27,608 nt of DNA, taken from contig JAHNZQ020003150.1 of NCBI GenBank assembly GCA_019155205.2, forward strand, positions 813,156 through 840,763, written 5' to 3'. A program made the translations under genes and the position numbers. Position 1 is the stretch's first letter; each line of letters starts with the position of its first letter. Shown here piece after piece: positions 18,476 to 27,608 of the stretch. The DNA comes from Gracilaria vermiculophylla. Taxonomy: Eukaryota; Rhodophyta; Florideophyceae; Gracilariales; Gracilariaceae. Under the pieces are notes generated by a model. The model had not been told where the DNA came from. It made no database searches and saw only the letters and a program-made list of their open reading frames with translations.

Positions 18476-19269
18476 CTCAGGAGCAGACCGCAAAGCAGGA
18501 GCTAGGGCCAAAGAAGTCATATAGAAGGTGTAAATAATAAAAAGAACGAAGACCGAGTGTGTTATAGCACAAGAAGAATAAGGCAAAACATTAGCAGTGG
18601 AGAGACCCGTCGTTACACACTCGTCGACGCAGAAAACCATGTATCTGGGCCGTCGAGAAAGAAGAGGAGAGGACAAAAAAGAGGATGCAAGGGAGGAAAT
18701 GAACACCTTAGCGAGGAACAATTTCATACTAAACGGAAAATGACGGCAGGGCTGGAGGGGAAGAGTATGAGTTGAAACGTCTCCAATGTGGATGAACGAG
18801 CGGACGTGACGACTCAGGGATTTCCGGAAATGGATTATCGAGCAAGTTGGAGTGCCGTGCGCTGTCGGAGAATCAGTGGCACTGCACGGCAGGGAGAAGC
18901 CAGCAAACAGGCCAGACCGGCCCATGCCCTGGCTGTGTACGGCAGGCCATCTAAGCGGTGACATCCGGGTTGTATGAAAGCGGTCACTGCAGAATGGCGC
19001 TGTAACATCAGTGGGGTACACCAAGAAGTAACAGAACAAGTTAGGGAAAGAAGGGGTAGCTACCCAAAAACGCCTCATATGAGATACGCGAACCCGCTAC
19101 AGGTCTGTCGTGCGAAAACGGAAAAGTTCGAGAGAATCCCTGGAGGAGAAGATTTGGTTCATGGCATGGTGGGAGACCGTTATGACGTCGCTGCCGTACG
19201 GAGCCGTTCAAGGATCGATGTATGAAAATATGCACCTCGGGAACGTGGTGCAATTCAGTAAATGGGTTG
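18476..19269. other. decayed 3' region of gypsy copy 2 up to the LTR
   Basis: It corresponds in position and length to 12841-13593 of copy 1. The minus strand is open for 201 codons (19078-18473), but the translation does not visibly resemble copy 1, so I do not call a gene. The last 50 bases before the LTR match the copy 1 pre-PPT sequence (ATGCACCTCG ... GGTGCAATT). Confidence 0.5.
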
Positions 19270-19850
19270 TGTAGTACAGAGGATCCTTAGTTGATATTGT
19301 GTTGTGGTTTTACGACGGGTTATTCCAAAGGAGTGTTTGTATTATATTAACTGAGCCATGTGGTGCACTAGTCGGCTCACGTACACAGCACACATGAAGA
19401 AATGTTGAATTTAGACGTTTTGTAATTAATTAGTGTTGGTAATTAAACTAGTGCACAATAGTGAGACATACCGAGGCGAGCTCCCGGCACTGAATGTAAC
19501 TTTTCGGATACACTACACCTCTGGGGGAATTAATGCAATCACCCTTGAGTCTTCTTCTACTTTTTCCGGTTGGAGACTCTTTACTAATGCCTTCAGGTAT
19601 TTACGATTCTTATGGTGTGGTTTTGAACCCGCCAATTCCCAGGTTGCCACATAACAGCGCCTATAGGAGCATTATCCGCCAGGTGAACTCCCTTCTCCGC
19701 TTGGTGCTTGCCGATCCCGTTTCAGGATTCTCCCGGCTAGTAACGGTGATTATTGGAGACCACCTTCAGGAACTGCAGCCTTTGGGGTCACCGAAAAATT
19801 CTAACGGACGTTGTACGCTATAACTTCGAAGGAGAACTGAGGATACCACA
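19270..19850 (+). repeat. 3' LTR of gypsy copy 2, 581 bp
   Basis: TGTAGTACAGAGG to GGATACCACA. It shares the LTR ends and internal blocks of 3661-4213 (ACCCTTGAGTCTTCTTCTAC, CTCCGCTTGGTG) but is clearly more diverged and 28 bp longer. Confidence 0.88.
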
Positions 19851-20246
19851 CAGGAAGCAAGGCAAACGAAACCGAATGATAAGGAAAGAAAAGGCGACGT
19901 GTATAGAGAGCGCAAGAGTGGCTCTACCTAGAAAAAGAAACCAAAAAGTGCGTAGCATGGTAGTGGCAGCTTTTGGACAGTTATAGGCACAAGATAGCTG
20001 GTAGGCTTACAATAACCGACTAATCGTAGCGGGTACCACGCTTGTGGGTCGGAGAAGTTAATTGATATGGTTGATTAATCTGACGATACACAGTAAATAC
20101 CAAAAGTGTCGAGACGTAGCTAGAAGGTGCTTTATTTTTTATAGTAGTGGAGGAGGTGTTTTTGCAGTTCTGTTAATATCGAGCGGAGCTCAGAATTTTC
20201 GCCCACGATCTACATTGCAATAGGGCCAGCAATGGTGGCTCTGGGC
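19851..20246. other. unassigned sequence
   Basis: About 400 bases right of the gypsy copy 2 LTR. I see no gene, repeat end or RNA in it. Confidence 0.4.
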
Positions 20247-20336
20247 TGTTGATAGCTTACAATGTGAACTGTACGCCCTGCGACACAAAAAAGAGTATAG
20301 CGCATACAACTCATATATTTTTCTGCCTATTCCAGC
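20247..20336 (+). repeat. solo LTR of the TRIM family
   Basis: TGTTGATAGCTTACAATGTG, then AACTGTACGCCCTG, and ending TTCCAGC. It is similar to the two LTRs at 16920 and 17150 but with short insertions (about 90 bp). No internal region or PBS follows. Clear target duplications are not visible. Confidence 0.75.
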
Positions 20337-21473
20337 TTGGCGGCATCTATAGAACTCTACGCTCAGAGCATCTCCAAAGGCCAAGAAAAAAACAGAATAA
20401 TATTATTGTGCTGCCCCTTGCTTCTCCAACAGATTTGGGATAGGGAGCAGATTTTTGAACATCAACATATTTTTGAAGCAGATCAAAACGGTTTGCATCA
20501 AAACTTGGAACCTGGTTTGACGTCTGATTCTTAATCCGTACCCACAAACTGGGTTTGGAATAGCTTATTTTTTAGCTTCTTGTGCTCTGATTCAAAACAA
20601 AGTAAATCAATTTAATCTGAACAAATTGGAGTCTTTGTTTTGTTCCATAACGTTTCCTCAGAAGTCTGAACTTTGTGCGAAATGGACCTTATTGGCAACT
20701 GCATTCGCTCGTACACAGTCGCGGTGTAAACGATCGTAACAGAACTCTCGTTGACGGTTTATATTGCGACTGCGATCGGCGGTATAATTACCGCGAGAGC
20801 GAGTGTTATCGTGGCTGTCTGAGCTTTTGATGATGTCTTGCAACAACCTGTCAGTGTCTTTGTCAAGTTCAAAGCTAATCATCTCCGGAGACCTGGTCCC
20901 GAATTTACGTTGGAGTTGAAACGAAAAGGGAGCAAATCAGCAAATAATCAAATCTCTTACAGATGTTCATTGCTCATGACGTTGGCCAAGTTTTGCTTGT
21001 TTCCACCCAGTCCGTCGTTCCGTATGGAGATGCTTTCACCACTTAGACTTCTCAATAACTTACACCTGTAGCTGTCTACCCACGGCGCGTGTCCAACGAA
21101 TAGGTACCTTGCTCACTGTACTACAGGGAAAATGGTTGTATTTTTTAATTTCCGATGTGGGGTACAAAGATACAGAAACTTTGAACACGTCACGTGAAAA
21201 CAACGTCCGCGAAAAACGCAGATACTTGCATTTCAATTCCCTCTCACAAAACCATATAAGGCGAACACTAAGAGCTTGAAGCCTTTCCAACGTCATAAGG
21301 TGTGCGACACTTCCCGTTCTTGCCATCAGGTGTACTTTGAAAGCAACATATATGTTGATGAAAGTTGAATCGCTTATGTTATCTATCGATGCGTAGCACC
21401 GGCCAAGTTTTTCCAATTGAACACCAACTGTGCACTTTAAACTTATTCAAAAAAGGAAAAAGACAGATTTCAG
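20337..21473. other. AT-rich unassigned region
   Basis: No recognised gene. Two minus-strand frames (20882-20658, 74 codons; 21416-21060, 118 codons) have protein-like composition but no family I can name, and no supporting start context or neighbour. They could be remnants of a host gene or a DNA transposon. Confidence 0.35.
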
Positions 21474-21610
21474 GTGCTCCGAGCTTTGGTGTCCTGTCCT
21501 ACGAGTAGAATCCGCGTGGGAACAGCAAAACCGTTTACAAAGAATGCCGTGCAATTTATCCCCATCCCGGCAAAAGATGAAAACGTGCAGGAAGATTCTG
21601 TGGTCTACTA
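21474..21610 (+). other. possible exon or ORF fragment interrupted by copia insertion
   Basis: An open frame (RIRVGTAKPFTKNAVQFIPI and onward) follows a splice-acceptor-like TTTCAG at 21467-21472 and runs into the copia 5' LTR. With the element and one target copy removed, the frame continues at 26514 for about 60 codons to TAA at 26697-26699. No family is recognised. Confidence 0.25.
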
Positions 21611-21891
21611 TGTTGCAGAAGCATGTAGAAGCTTCTTGAACAAAGTATACAGCTAGAACGATCTGAAAGTTTCTAGAAGATTCTATAGAAGAACACAATC
21701 TGCATTTTGATTGGTTATAATAGAAAAGATATAGAACTATACTATATAGTAGAAATGATGTAGGACACTATATAAGAACGGTTCTAGCACTACGTTTGAC
21801 GGAAGAAAGAAGTCAAGCCGAGTGTTCAAGATAAAACAAAGATTGCGTTGATTTATGTCTTTCAAAGCATTGTACTGCACCACCTACATTA
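21611..21891 (+). repeat. 5' LTR of copia element 2
   Basis: 281 bp, TGTTGCAGAAGC to CCTACATTA, ending in TA rather than CA. It aligns with 26233-26513. It contains TATATAAG near 21770. Confidence 0.93.
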
Positions 21892-21906
21892 GGTTATGGG
21901 CCCAGC
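21892..21906 (+). other. copia element 2 primer-binding site (initiator tRNA-Met half-tRNA)
   Basis: GGTTATGGGCCCAGC lies directly after the LTR and is identical to the sites at 14900-14914 (minus) and 16999-17013. Confidence 0.9.
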
Positions 21907-22362
21907 CCGCGCATGAGCTATTTGTCGTCGCTAGTACAACTGTTTTAAAGACAAGCTATCCGGCTAAGCACTGAACAACGTCGTGGAAGTTCAGCGAAGT
22001 GAAAACATCGAAGAATCTATCAACTCGGCCATCAAAAAACTTTAGGAATTTTTGAAAATTACTGCACTGTAGTGCGCAGAGAAAAGAAAATGGCTCGAAA
22101 ACCAGAATTTGGCGAAATCCGAAGGAATCAGAACTTTTCGAAAACTCTTGTCGTGTACATCAGAAAATCGTTCAATATCGTTCAAAACTGAAATTACATG
22201 TATCAGAAAACCAGATTTTTTTGAAAACTCCTGTGTTGGACAGTGAACAAACGTTGAAATTTGATTCGAACAAAACTCAAAGAATATTGCTTCTTTCTAC
22301 AACTGCACAAGGGGCAGATAAATATATTCATTAAAAGAACTCGAAAACTTATTAGTGCAACC
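21907..22362 (+). other. copia element 2 leader
   Basis: About 455 bases between PBS and gag start, AT-rich. No gene is seen. Confidence 0.6.
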
Positions 22363-23137
22363 ATGGAAACAAAGGATGAAAGCACGTTCAAAATCAAGAA
22401 ATTGAATGGAGAAAATTATTTATCGTGAAAATTTCGCAGGACGAATTATCTAATGAAAAAACTCTATTGAAAAACAGTAAATGGAGAAGAAAATAATGCT
22501 ATTTTAAGAGAAAAGGCGTTAGTTGAAATTTTTTTATCAGTGGATGATCATCAAATAGTATATGTTGAGTCCTTTGAAACTGGGTATAAAGCCTGGGAAA
22601 TATTATCAGAAGTTTAGAAAAATAAAGGTATGGCAAACAAAATGGATATTGAAGAACAATATCAGTCTAAGAAGCTTTCAGAAGGAGAATCTGCAAAAAA
22701 CATATTGAATAACTGAAACGCTTAAAGACAAAACTACAACAGCTTGAAATACGAAAATCTGAAGAAGAATACACAATGAAAGTTTTAAAAAGTTTACCGA
22801 AAAGCTATGAAAGTCTGGTTGTGACATTGGAAAACATCGCAGAAAGTTTAAGTGTTGGAGAAATATAGGCTAGAAACTACGTGAAAAATCAAGGAAACAG
22901 AAAAATGACTCAAATGAAACTTATGGCACACTTTTACAAGGAAAGTCTCCTTACAAACAAAGAAAGAGCTACAATTTTAAATGCCATTACGGCAAGGAAA
23001 AAGGTCACAAACTTGCTAATTGTTGGAAACACAAAACTGATCAAAATAAACCGTCCATCCAGAATTTCACAGTTAAAAACAGTGGAACACTACTAATGGC
23101 ATATAATGATCGGAAAAAACTATTAGGAACATGGTAA
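22363..23137 (+). pseudogene. copia element 2 gag with degenerate zinc knuckle
   Basis: It starts at the ATG at 22363 (METKDESTFKIKKLNGENYLS), the typical copia gag opening, and meets TGA about 20 codons in. Further gag blocks (EALVEIFLSVDD, KMDIEEQYQSKKLSEGESA) lie in shifting frames. The zinc knuckle near 22980 reads CHYGKEKGHKLANC, with the second Cys replaced by Gly. Several stops and frameshifts rule out a functional protein. Confidence 0.82.
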
Positions 23138-24242
23138 TTAGATGCGGGTGCATCATTTCATATGAGAAATGACAATAACAGGTTCACAGAAAATATTATT
23201 TAGAATATTGACCCTACTGCAATAAGGCTTGGAGACGGAACAACAGCGTACTCTACAAAGAAAGGAAATGTTGATGTGGAGGTATTACAAAATAGAAAAC
23301 TATTACTTATACCAGTCCAAGATGTTCTGTATGTACCAGTAAATGTCAAAAAATATATTATCTACTGGGCAAATTGATGAAAGAGGACACAAAATCTATT
23401 TCCAGAATGGTTTATGTTCCGTAAAACTAAAAACTTCACAGAAAACGATAATTAAATTCAGATGAGACAATGAAACGTATAGCTTTAAAACCTTAAAGGT
23501 TATCACAGAGTTAAGTTCAGCATATGCAGCGACATTTACAGAAACAAATCTATGGCACACAAGACTGGGACATCTCGGAAAAACTGTTTGAGAACAAATG
23601 AATTTTAACAAAACGGCACATGGTCTACCCGAAAATCATGCAAAGGAAAACATAAGTTCATGCGTAGGATGCGCTTTAGGGAAAATGACTTCAAAATCAT
23701 TTAGGGTCTCAGGAAAACTTCGCTACAATGAAAAACTGGAACTCATACATACAGACATATGTGTCCGTATGAATACTACATCAGACGGAGGAGAATTGTA
23801 TTTCAATACTTTTATTGACGATTTAATTAGAAAATCGTCTGAGTATTTTCTAGAATCCAAAACGGAAGCTTTGAAGACGACAAAGAGTTTTGTAAAGATG
23901 AAAGAAAACAAAGAAGGAAGAACTATGAAAAGAATCAAAAATGACCGTGGAGGGGAATACATGTCTAAATCATTTCAAGATTTTTTAAGTGAAAAAGGAA
24001 TAATCCATGAACCATCAAGATCTTACCAGCCTCAAGAGAACTTATTTGCGGATAGATTGAACAGAACTCTTTGCGAAAAAGCAAGATGTATTCATTATTT
24101 CAAAAGTATTTCCAAATCATTTTGGGCAGAAGTAATTCAAACAGCAAGTGATATAAGAAATATTCTACCCCCAAAAATTCTTGGAAATTGTAGTCCATAT
24201 CAAAAACATTTTGGAAGAAAACCTGATGTCTCTAATTTATGA
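23138..24242 (+). pseudogene. copia element 2 protease and integrase
   Basis: The protease site LDAGASFHM (Asp codon at 23141) follows a TAA at 23135-23137. The integrase zinc domain starts at WHTRLGH (23551) with a TGA shortly after it, and CVGC lies in the following frame. The core, open from 23598 to 24242, has Asp in IHTDIC and Asp in KNDRGGEY. The third catalytic position is Asp (FADRLNRT, codon 24051) instead of Glu. The end of the frame (FGRKPDVSNL) is the usual copia integrase C-terminal motif. Confidence 0.87.
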
Positions 24243-24860
24243 GTGTTTGGCTGCAAAGCCTATGTTTTTATTCCAAACAGTCAAAGAAGCAAACGGGATG
24301 CGATATCAAGAGTCTGCAAATTCCTTGGATACGACAACAGAAAGTATCGTTATATGGATAATGCAACAAAGACCTTGATCATAAGTGTAAAGCCAAGTTT
24401 ATTGGAGATGAAACTGTGGAATTAAAAAATTGTAGAAACAAATCTTGATAAGAACGAAGACACTGAAGAACAAATTTTACTAGAATCAGAAAGTTTGAAC
24501 ACTTCAAATGGTGCAGAAATGGGACACAATGAAACAGAATCCGAAGAGAATATGCATCAAAAACAACAACATTTAAGAAGAAGCACGAGACTAAGAAAAT
24601 CACCGACATGACTCACATACGAATATCCAGAAGCTCAATAAAATACAAATAAGGAGGCGACTATGATGCTCGCATATCAAACGGAACCTACAACTTTTAA
24701 GGAAGCATTGTTAGAAAACAATTCTAAATTATGAATAAAAGCTACGGAGAAAGAAATGGAATCTCATTCTGACATGAATATGAAACTTAGATTTTGGTTC
24801 CTAAAAATTATAACATGCATATTATACAGCCTAACTGGGTTATTAAAATATAATCAGAAA
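24243..24860 (+). pseudogene. copia element 2 integrase C-terminus and linker to RT
   Basis: It continues after TGA 24240-24242 (VFGCKAYVFIPN), then an acidic linker and an RR-type motif (LRRSTRLRKS) before RT, with multiple stops. This matches the usual copia layout in position and motif. Confidence 0.7.
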
Positions 24861-25642
24861 CCGAAAGTGAAAAACAAATATTTATAGCCAGACCGGTGTG
24901 TAAAGTATATCAACAAAAATATGGAATCGACTATTTCAAAACATATGCACCGGTGATAAGAATAGCTTCATTATAAACACTACGTGTTGTACCTCTGGAA
25001 TAAAGAATGATTATCAGGCAACTGGATGTTCAAACGTCATTTTTACGTAGAGAAGTTGATGAAGAAATATATATGGAACAACCGGGAGGATTTATTGACA
25101 AAAATAATTCTGAGCATGTTAGCAAATTTCAAAAGTCAATTCATGCCTTGAAACAAGCACCAAGAGCTTGGTACGAATCAGTTACTAATTTACTGCAAAG
25201 AATGAATTTTAAATCATCTTTCGCACGTAGTGGGATTTTCTTTGGAATACTGGAAGGAACGAAAAATTTTATCGCTCTGTATGTTGATGATATTTTCATT
25301 TCCAGTAAATCAGAAGTCGCATTCTCTACAGTGAAGCAAAACTTTTCTTCTGCGTATAGAACGAAAGATCTTGGAAATCTTGGACATCTGTTTGGAATAA
25401 AAAATGATTATCATCGAGAAAAAGGAATAATGAAGTTAAGTCAACAAACCTATGCAATTCAGATTTTAAAAAGATTTAATATGGACTTTTGCAAAGGTAT
25501 CAATACTCCAATGGCAGCAAACATAATTTTCAAACCTCCTGAAGAAAAGTTCACAAAAATGAATATTCCTTATCGAGAACTCATCGGATCAATTATGTAT
25601 CTGATGCTTGGCGATAGACCAGATTTCTGTTTTGCCATTTGA
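24861..25642 (+). pseudogene. copia element 2 reverse transcriptase
   Basis: The upstream part (KVYQQKYGIDYFKTYAPVIRIAS, around 24901-24967) is followed by a stop. The long frame 25007-25642 then carries RQLDVQTSFL, EIYMEQPGGFI, HALKQAPRAWYE and the catalytic YVDD (25280-25291), followed by TPMAANI and YRELIGSIMYL. Stops near 24975 and at 25640-25642 break the polyprotein. Confidence 0.9.
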
Positions 25643-26210
25643 ATTTCAAGTCAATTTACAGAACATTACTCAGATGTTCACTGGTAAGCATTAAAAGGGT
25701 TTTACGCTGTGTACAGAAAACGAAAAACTATTATATTCTCTACCGTCGGATTTTGGACATAACTTTAAAGGTATACAGTAATTGAAGTTGGAATAATACA
25801 TTTAACAGAAAATCAATTTTTGAATATGCAACAATTTACGGGAATCCATTATTGTCGTGGAGTAATTGGAAACAAAATTTTGTGGCCCTGTCAACGACAG
25901 AGACCGAACTAATCTCTATAAATACTGCTGTGAAAGAAGGACAGTGGCTTTCAAAATTACTGAAAGAACGTAAATCAAATTTTAGTCTGCCTTTTACATT
26001 TTATGTGGACAATCAATCGACTATGCAGCTGTCTAAAGAAGAAGGTGGACACGGAAAATCAAAACACATTACTTCTATGTTTAAGATGTTTTGAAGAAAA
26101 ATTACGTTCGATTGGAATACTGTCCAACAGAAAACATGAATGCGGGTATTCTTACGAAGCCTTTGACGAAAATCAAACACGAACTGTTTTCACAAGGTTT
26201 GGGACTTTGA
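25643..26210 (+). pseudogene. copia element 2 RNase H and pol C-terminus
   Basis: RNase H motifs are STTETELISINTAVKEGQWL, YVDNQST and GKSKHIT. A frame change near 26094 leads to the conserved copia C-terminus (LEYCPTENMNAGILTKPL) and the natural stop TGA at 26208-26210. The 25650-25850 stretch is degraded. Confidence 0.85.
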
Positions 26211-26232
26211 AAATCTTTTACTTGAAGAGAGG

Positions 26233-26513
26233 TGTTGTAGAAGCAAGTAGAATCTTCTTGAACAAAGTATACAGCTAGAACGGTCAGGAAGTTTCTAGAA
26301 GATTCTATAAAAGAACACAATCTGCATCTACATTGGTTACAATGGAAAAGATATAGAACTTTACTATACAGTAGAAATGATGTAGGACACTATATAAGAA
26401 CGGTCCCAGCACTACGTTTGACGGAAGAAAGAAGTCAAGCCGAGTGTTCAAGATAAAAAGAAAATTGCGTTGATTTAAGTCTATCAAAGCAATGTATTGC
26501 ACAACCTTTATTA
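26233..26513 (+). repeat. 3' LTR of copia element 2
   Basis: 281 bp, TGTTGTAGAAGC to CCTTTATTA, the same length as the 5' LTR with scattered substitutions. Confidence 0.93.
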
Positions 26514-26559
26514 TACTCCACAATGGGTTTGCCACTGAGATCAAATTTTCAGCTGCTAG

Positions 26560-26970
26560 TTGGTTGTAAACGACATCAGATGCAGCCGAAATTTTCGAAT
26601 GTTCACGATTCTCAGAGAAATGCGCGAAGGGTATCCACAATATTGTCGTTGGTCAAAAACGATACCTCACTCTTTCCCATGGAACGTTGTTATCAGTAAT
26701 GCTCAATGGGCAGATCGATTGAAGTGTGCACGAAGAAGTCATGCAGCGGAATGCAATAAATCCCAGGGAATACATAAAAGTGAACTCAAGTTGTATGAAT
26801 CTGATTTCCCATTTACTTTAGCCCACGAACTTACCCCGTTACACACTCCAGTCCATTCAAAGGGTTCGATGTGCATGTTACATGAAAATTCCAAGAGCTT
26901 TCCCTCAGGAGACCATTTAGCTCATTCAAATATATTTGGCAAAATAGTAGTTTTCAAACCCTTCAATTAA
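26560..26970 (+). other. unassigned open frame, 136 codons
   Basis: Open frame of moderate length with balanced amino-acid composition. The first codon is TTG, with an ATG 14 codons further in. No domain is recognised. A different frame here (26514-26699) joins the fragment at 21474-21610 across the copia insertion, so at most one of the two is likely real. Confidence 0.25.
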
Positions 26971-27608
26971 TCTAGTTGGAACGCTTTGATCAAAACCATA
27001 ATATCTCTCGGTGAAGTTGACTTCATGTATATTTGGCATGAACATGGGAAAAACATTGAGTGTGCAGACGAGTAGAAACGCCGGAAGGAGAAACCAACAT
27101 TGGTGAGCCGAAAGAGGGCTTCCACCGAGAGCTACGTTTAGAGCCTTTCATCACCACGTGACTTGGACAAGTTTTCAGCTGTAGCTCGGCCAATTTGGTG
27201 AAACTGTAGGTTTCTTAATCTGGGTATCAATTGTGCATAGCTAGCACGGCGGACAGGGAAGTTTGATTTCATGTAGAATTGTATGGATTTGTATATTTAT
27301 CACCAATTCTCTTGGTTCAGTATGAATGGTTGGTTGAAAGATAAGAGAAAGACTTCTCCTTTCACCCTAAATATTTCCTCTCCTCTCCCATTATTTGCAT
27401 TAGTATTTCCTCTCCTCCTCTCCCACTAGGTATTAATGCCTCTCCTGGAATTTACTCTCATTCACTCTCCTACACCTATGAAATAATTGCGCTGCTGAAG
27501 TGCATATAAACTCTAGACTCACTACAAGAAAGAGGCATCCAAATAAACAACTACCTCATACACAAGGTGTACTGCCTACGTGACTTCTGTCCAAAGCGAA
27601 TTGTGTCG
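26971..27608. other. right flank with CT-rich repeats and TATA-like sequence
   Basis: No gene seen. The motif TATTTCCTCTCCTC occurs at 27372-27385 and 27404-27417, within a CT-rich stretch to about 27470. TATAAA follows at 27505-27510 and AAATAAAC at 27540-27547. It could be the U3/R region of another LTR or a host promoter. The window ends before this can be decided. Confidence 0.35.

Larger units (their letters stand above)
16310..19850 (+). mobile_element. 5'-truncated relative of the gypsy element (antisense region + 3' LTR)
   Basis: It retains only the 3' part of an element related to 3661-14146: the antisense accessory relic, a PPT-like stretch and one LTR (19270-19850), in the same order and orientation. 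Similarity to copy 1 starts around 16310-16330, and no gag or pol is found to the left. The sequence before the LTR matches copy 1 (GGTGCAATT ... AAAGG versus GGTGCAATT ... AAATGG). A TRIM has inserted at 16920-17228. Confidence 0.82.
21611..26513 (+). mobile_element. Ty1/copia retrotransposon, complete but decayed, 4.9 kb
   Basis: It has 281-bp LTRs at both ends, a half-tRNA PBS, gag, protease, integrase, RT and RNase H in copia order, and a purine-rich tract (GAAGAGAGG) before the 3' LTR. The flanking 5-bp sequences are TACTA (21606-21610) and TACTC (26514-26518), a target duplication with one mismatch. Many stops and frameshifts make it non-autonomous. It is AT-rich, unlike the GC-rich gypsy element, and by eye resembles animal-type copia proteins more than the left-edge copia does. 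Confidence 0.93.

Noticed and set aside
20658..20882. Minus-strand frame with faint resemblance to a DNA-transposon transposase N-terminus
   Set aside because: Too short. No DDE motif or terminal inverted repeats were found around it.

Overview
This window is a transposon graveyard from a eukaryotic nuclear genome. I found no bacterial operon structure, rRNA, complete tRNA gene or CRISPR array, and no clearly recognisable host gene. It holds Ty1/copia and Ty3/gypsy LTR retrotransposons (the gypsy pol appears to end in a chromodomain), a Tc1-type DNA transposon, and a miniature LTR element (TRIM). The host cannot be named from the sequence. A chromodomain gypsy element beside copia elements primed by a half initiator tRNA-Met would fit an alga, an oomycete or another repeat-rich eukaryote.

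Left part (1-3659): the minus strand carries a copia gag-pol reading frame that is open from an ATG at 1930 to the window edge (643 codons seen). It has substitutions at one protease and one integrase catalytic position. Upstream of it, a Tc1 element (2303-3581) with TA target duplications and IR/DR-type ends carries a 331-codon DD34E transposase broken by only two stop codons.

Centre (3661-14146): a full-length 10.5-kb gypsy element with two 553-bp LTRs, candidate PBS, gag, pol (PR-RT-RNaseH-INT-chromodomain) and PPT. All ORFs carry a few stops or frameshifts, and the LTRs differ by about 10%. Between pol and the 3' LTR lies about 2.8 kb that pol does not need. It contains a decayed ANTISENSE protein-coding region with no family I recognise.

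Right of it (14152-16300): an initiator-Met half-tRNA PBS on the minus strand suggests that the 5' LTR and leader of the left-edge copia element lie here. That element would then have been split by the Tc1 and gypsy insertions. Next, 16310-19850 is a 5'-truncated relative of the gypsy element that keeps the same antisense region and a 581-bp 3' LTR. Stop codons in one antisense copy are sense codons in the other, so the antisense frame was once open. A 309-bp TRIM with perfect 5-bp duplications has inserted into this second copy.

Right part (19851-27608): a solo TRIM LTR, unassigned AT-rich sequence, and then a complete but heavily decayed copia element (21611-26513, 281-bp LTRs) that may interrupt an older open frame. 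The flank after it holds one unassigned ORF and a CT-rich, TATA-containing stretch at the window end.
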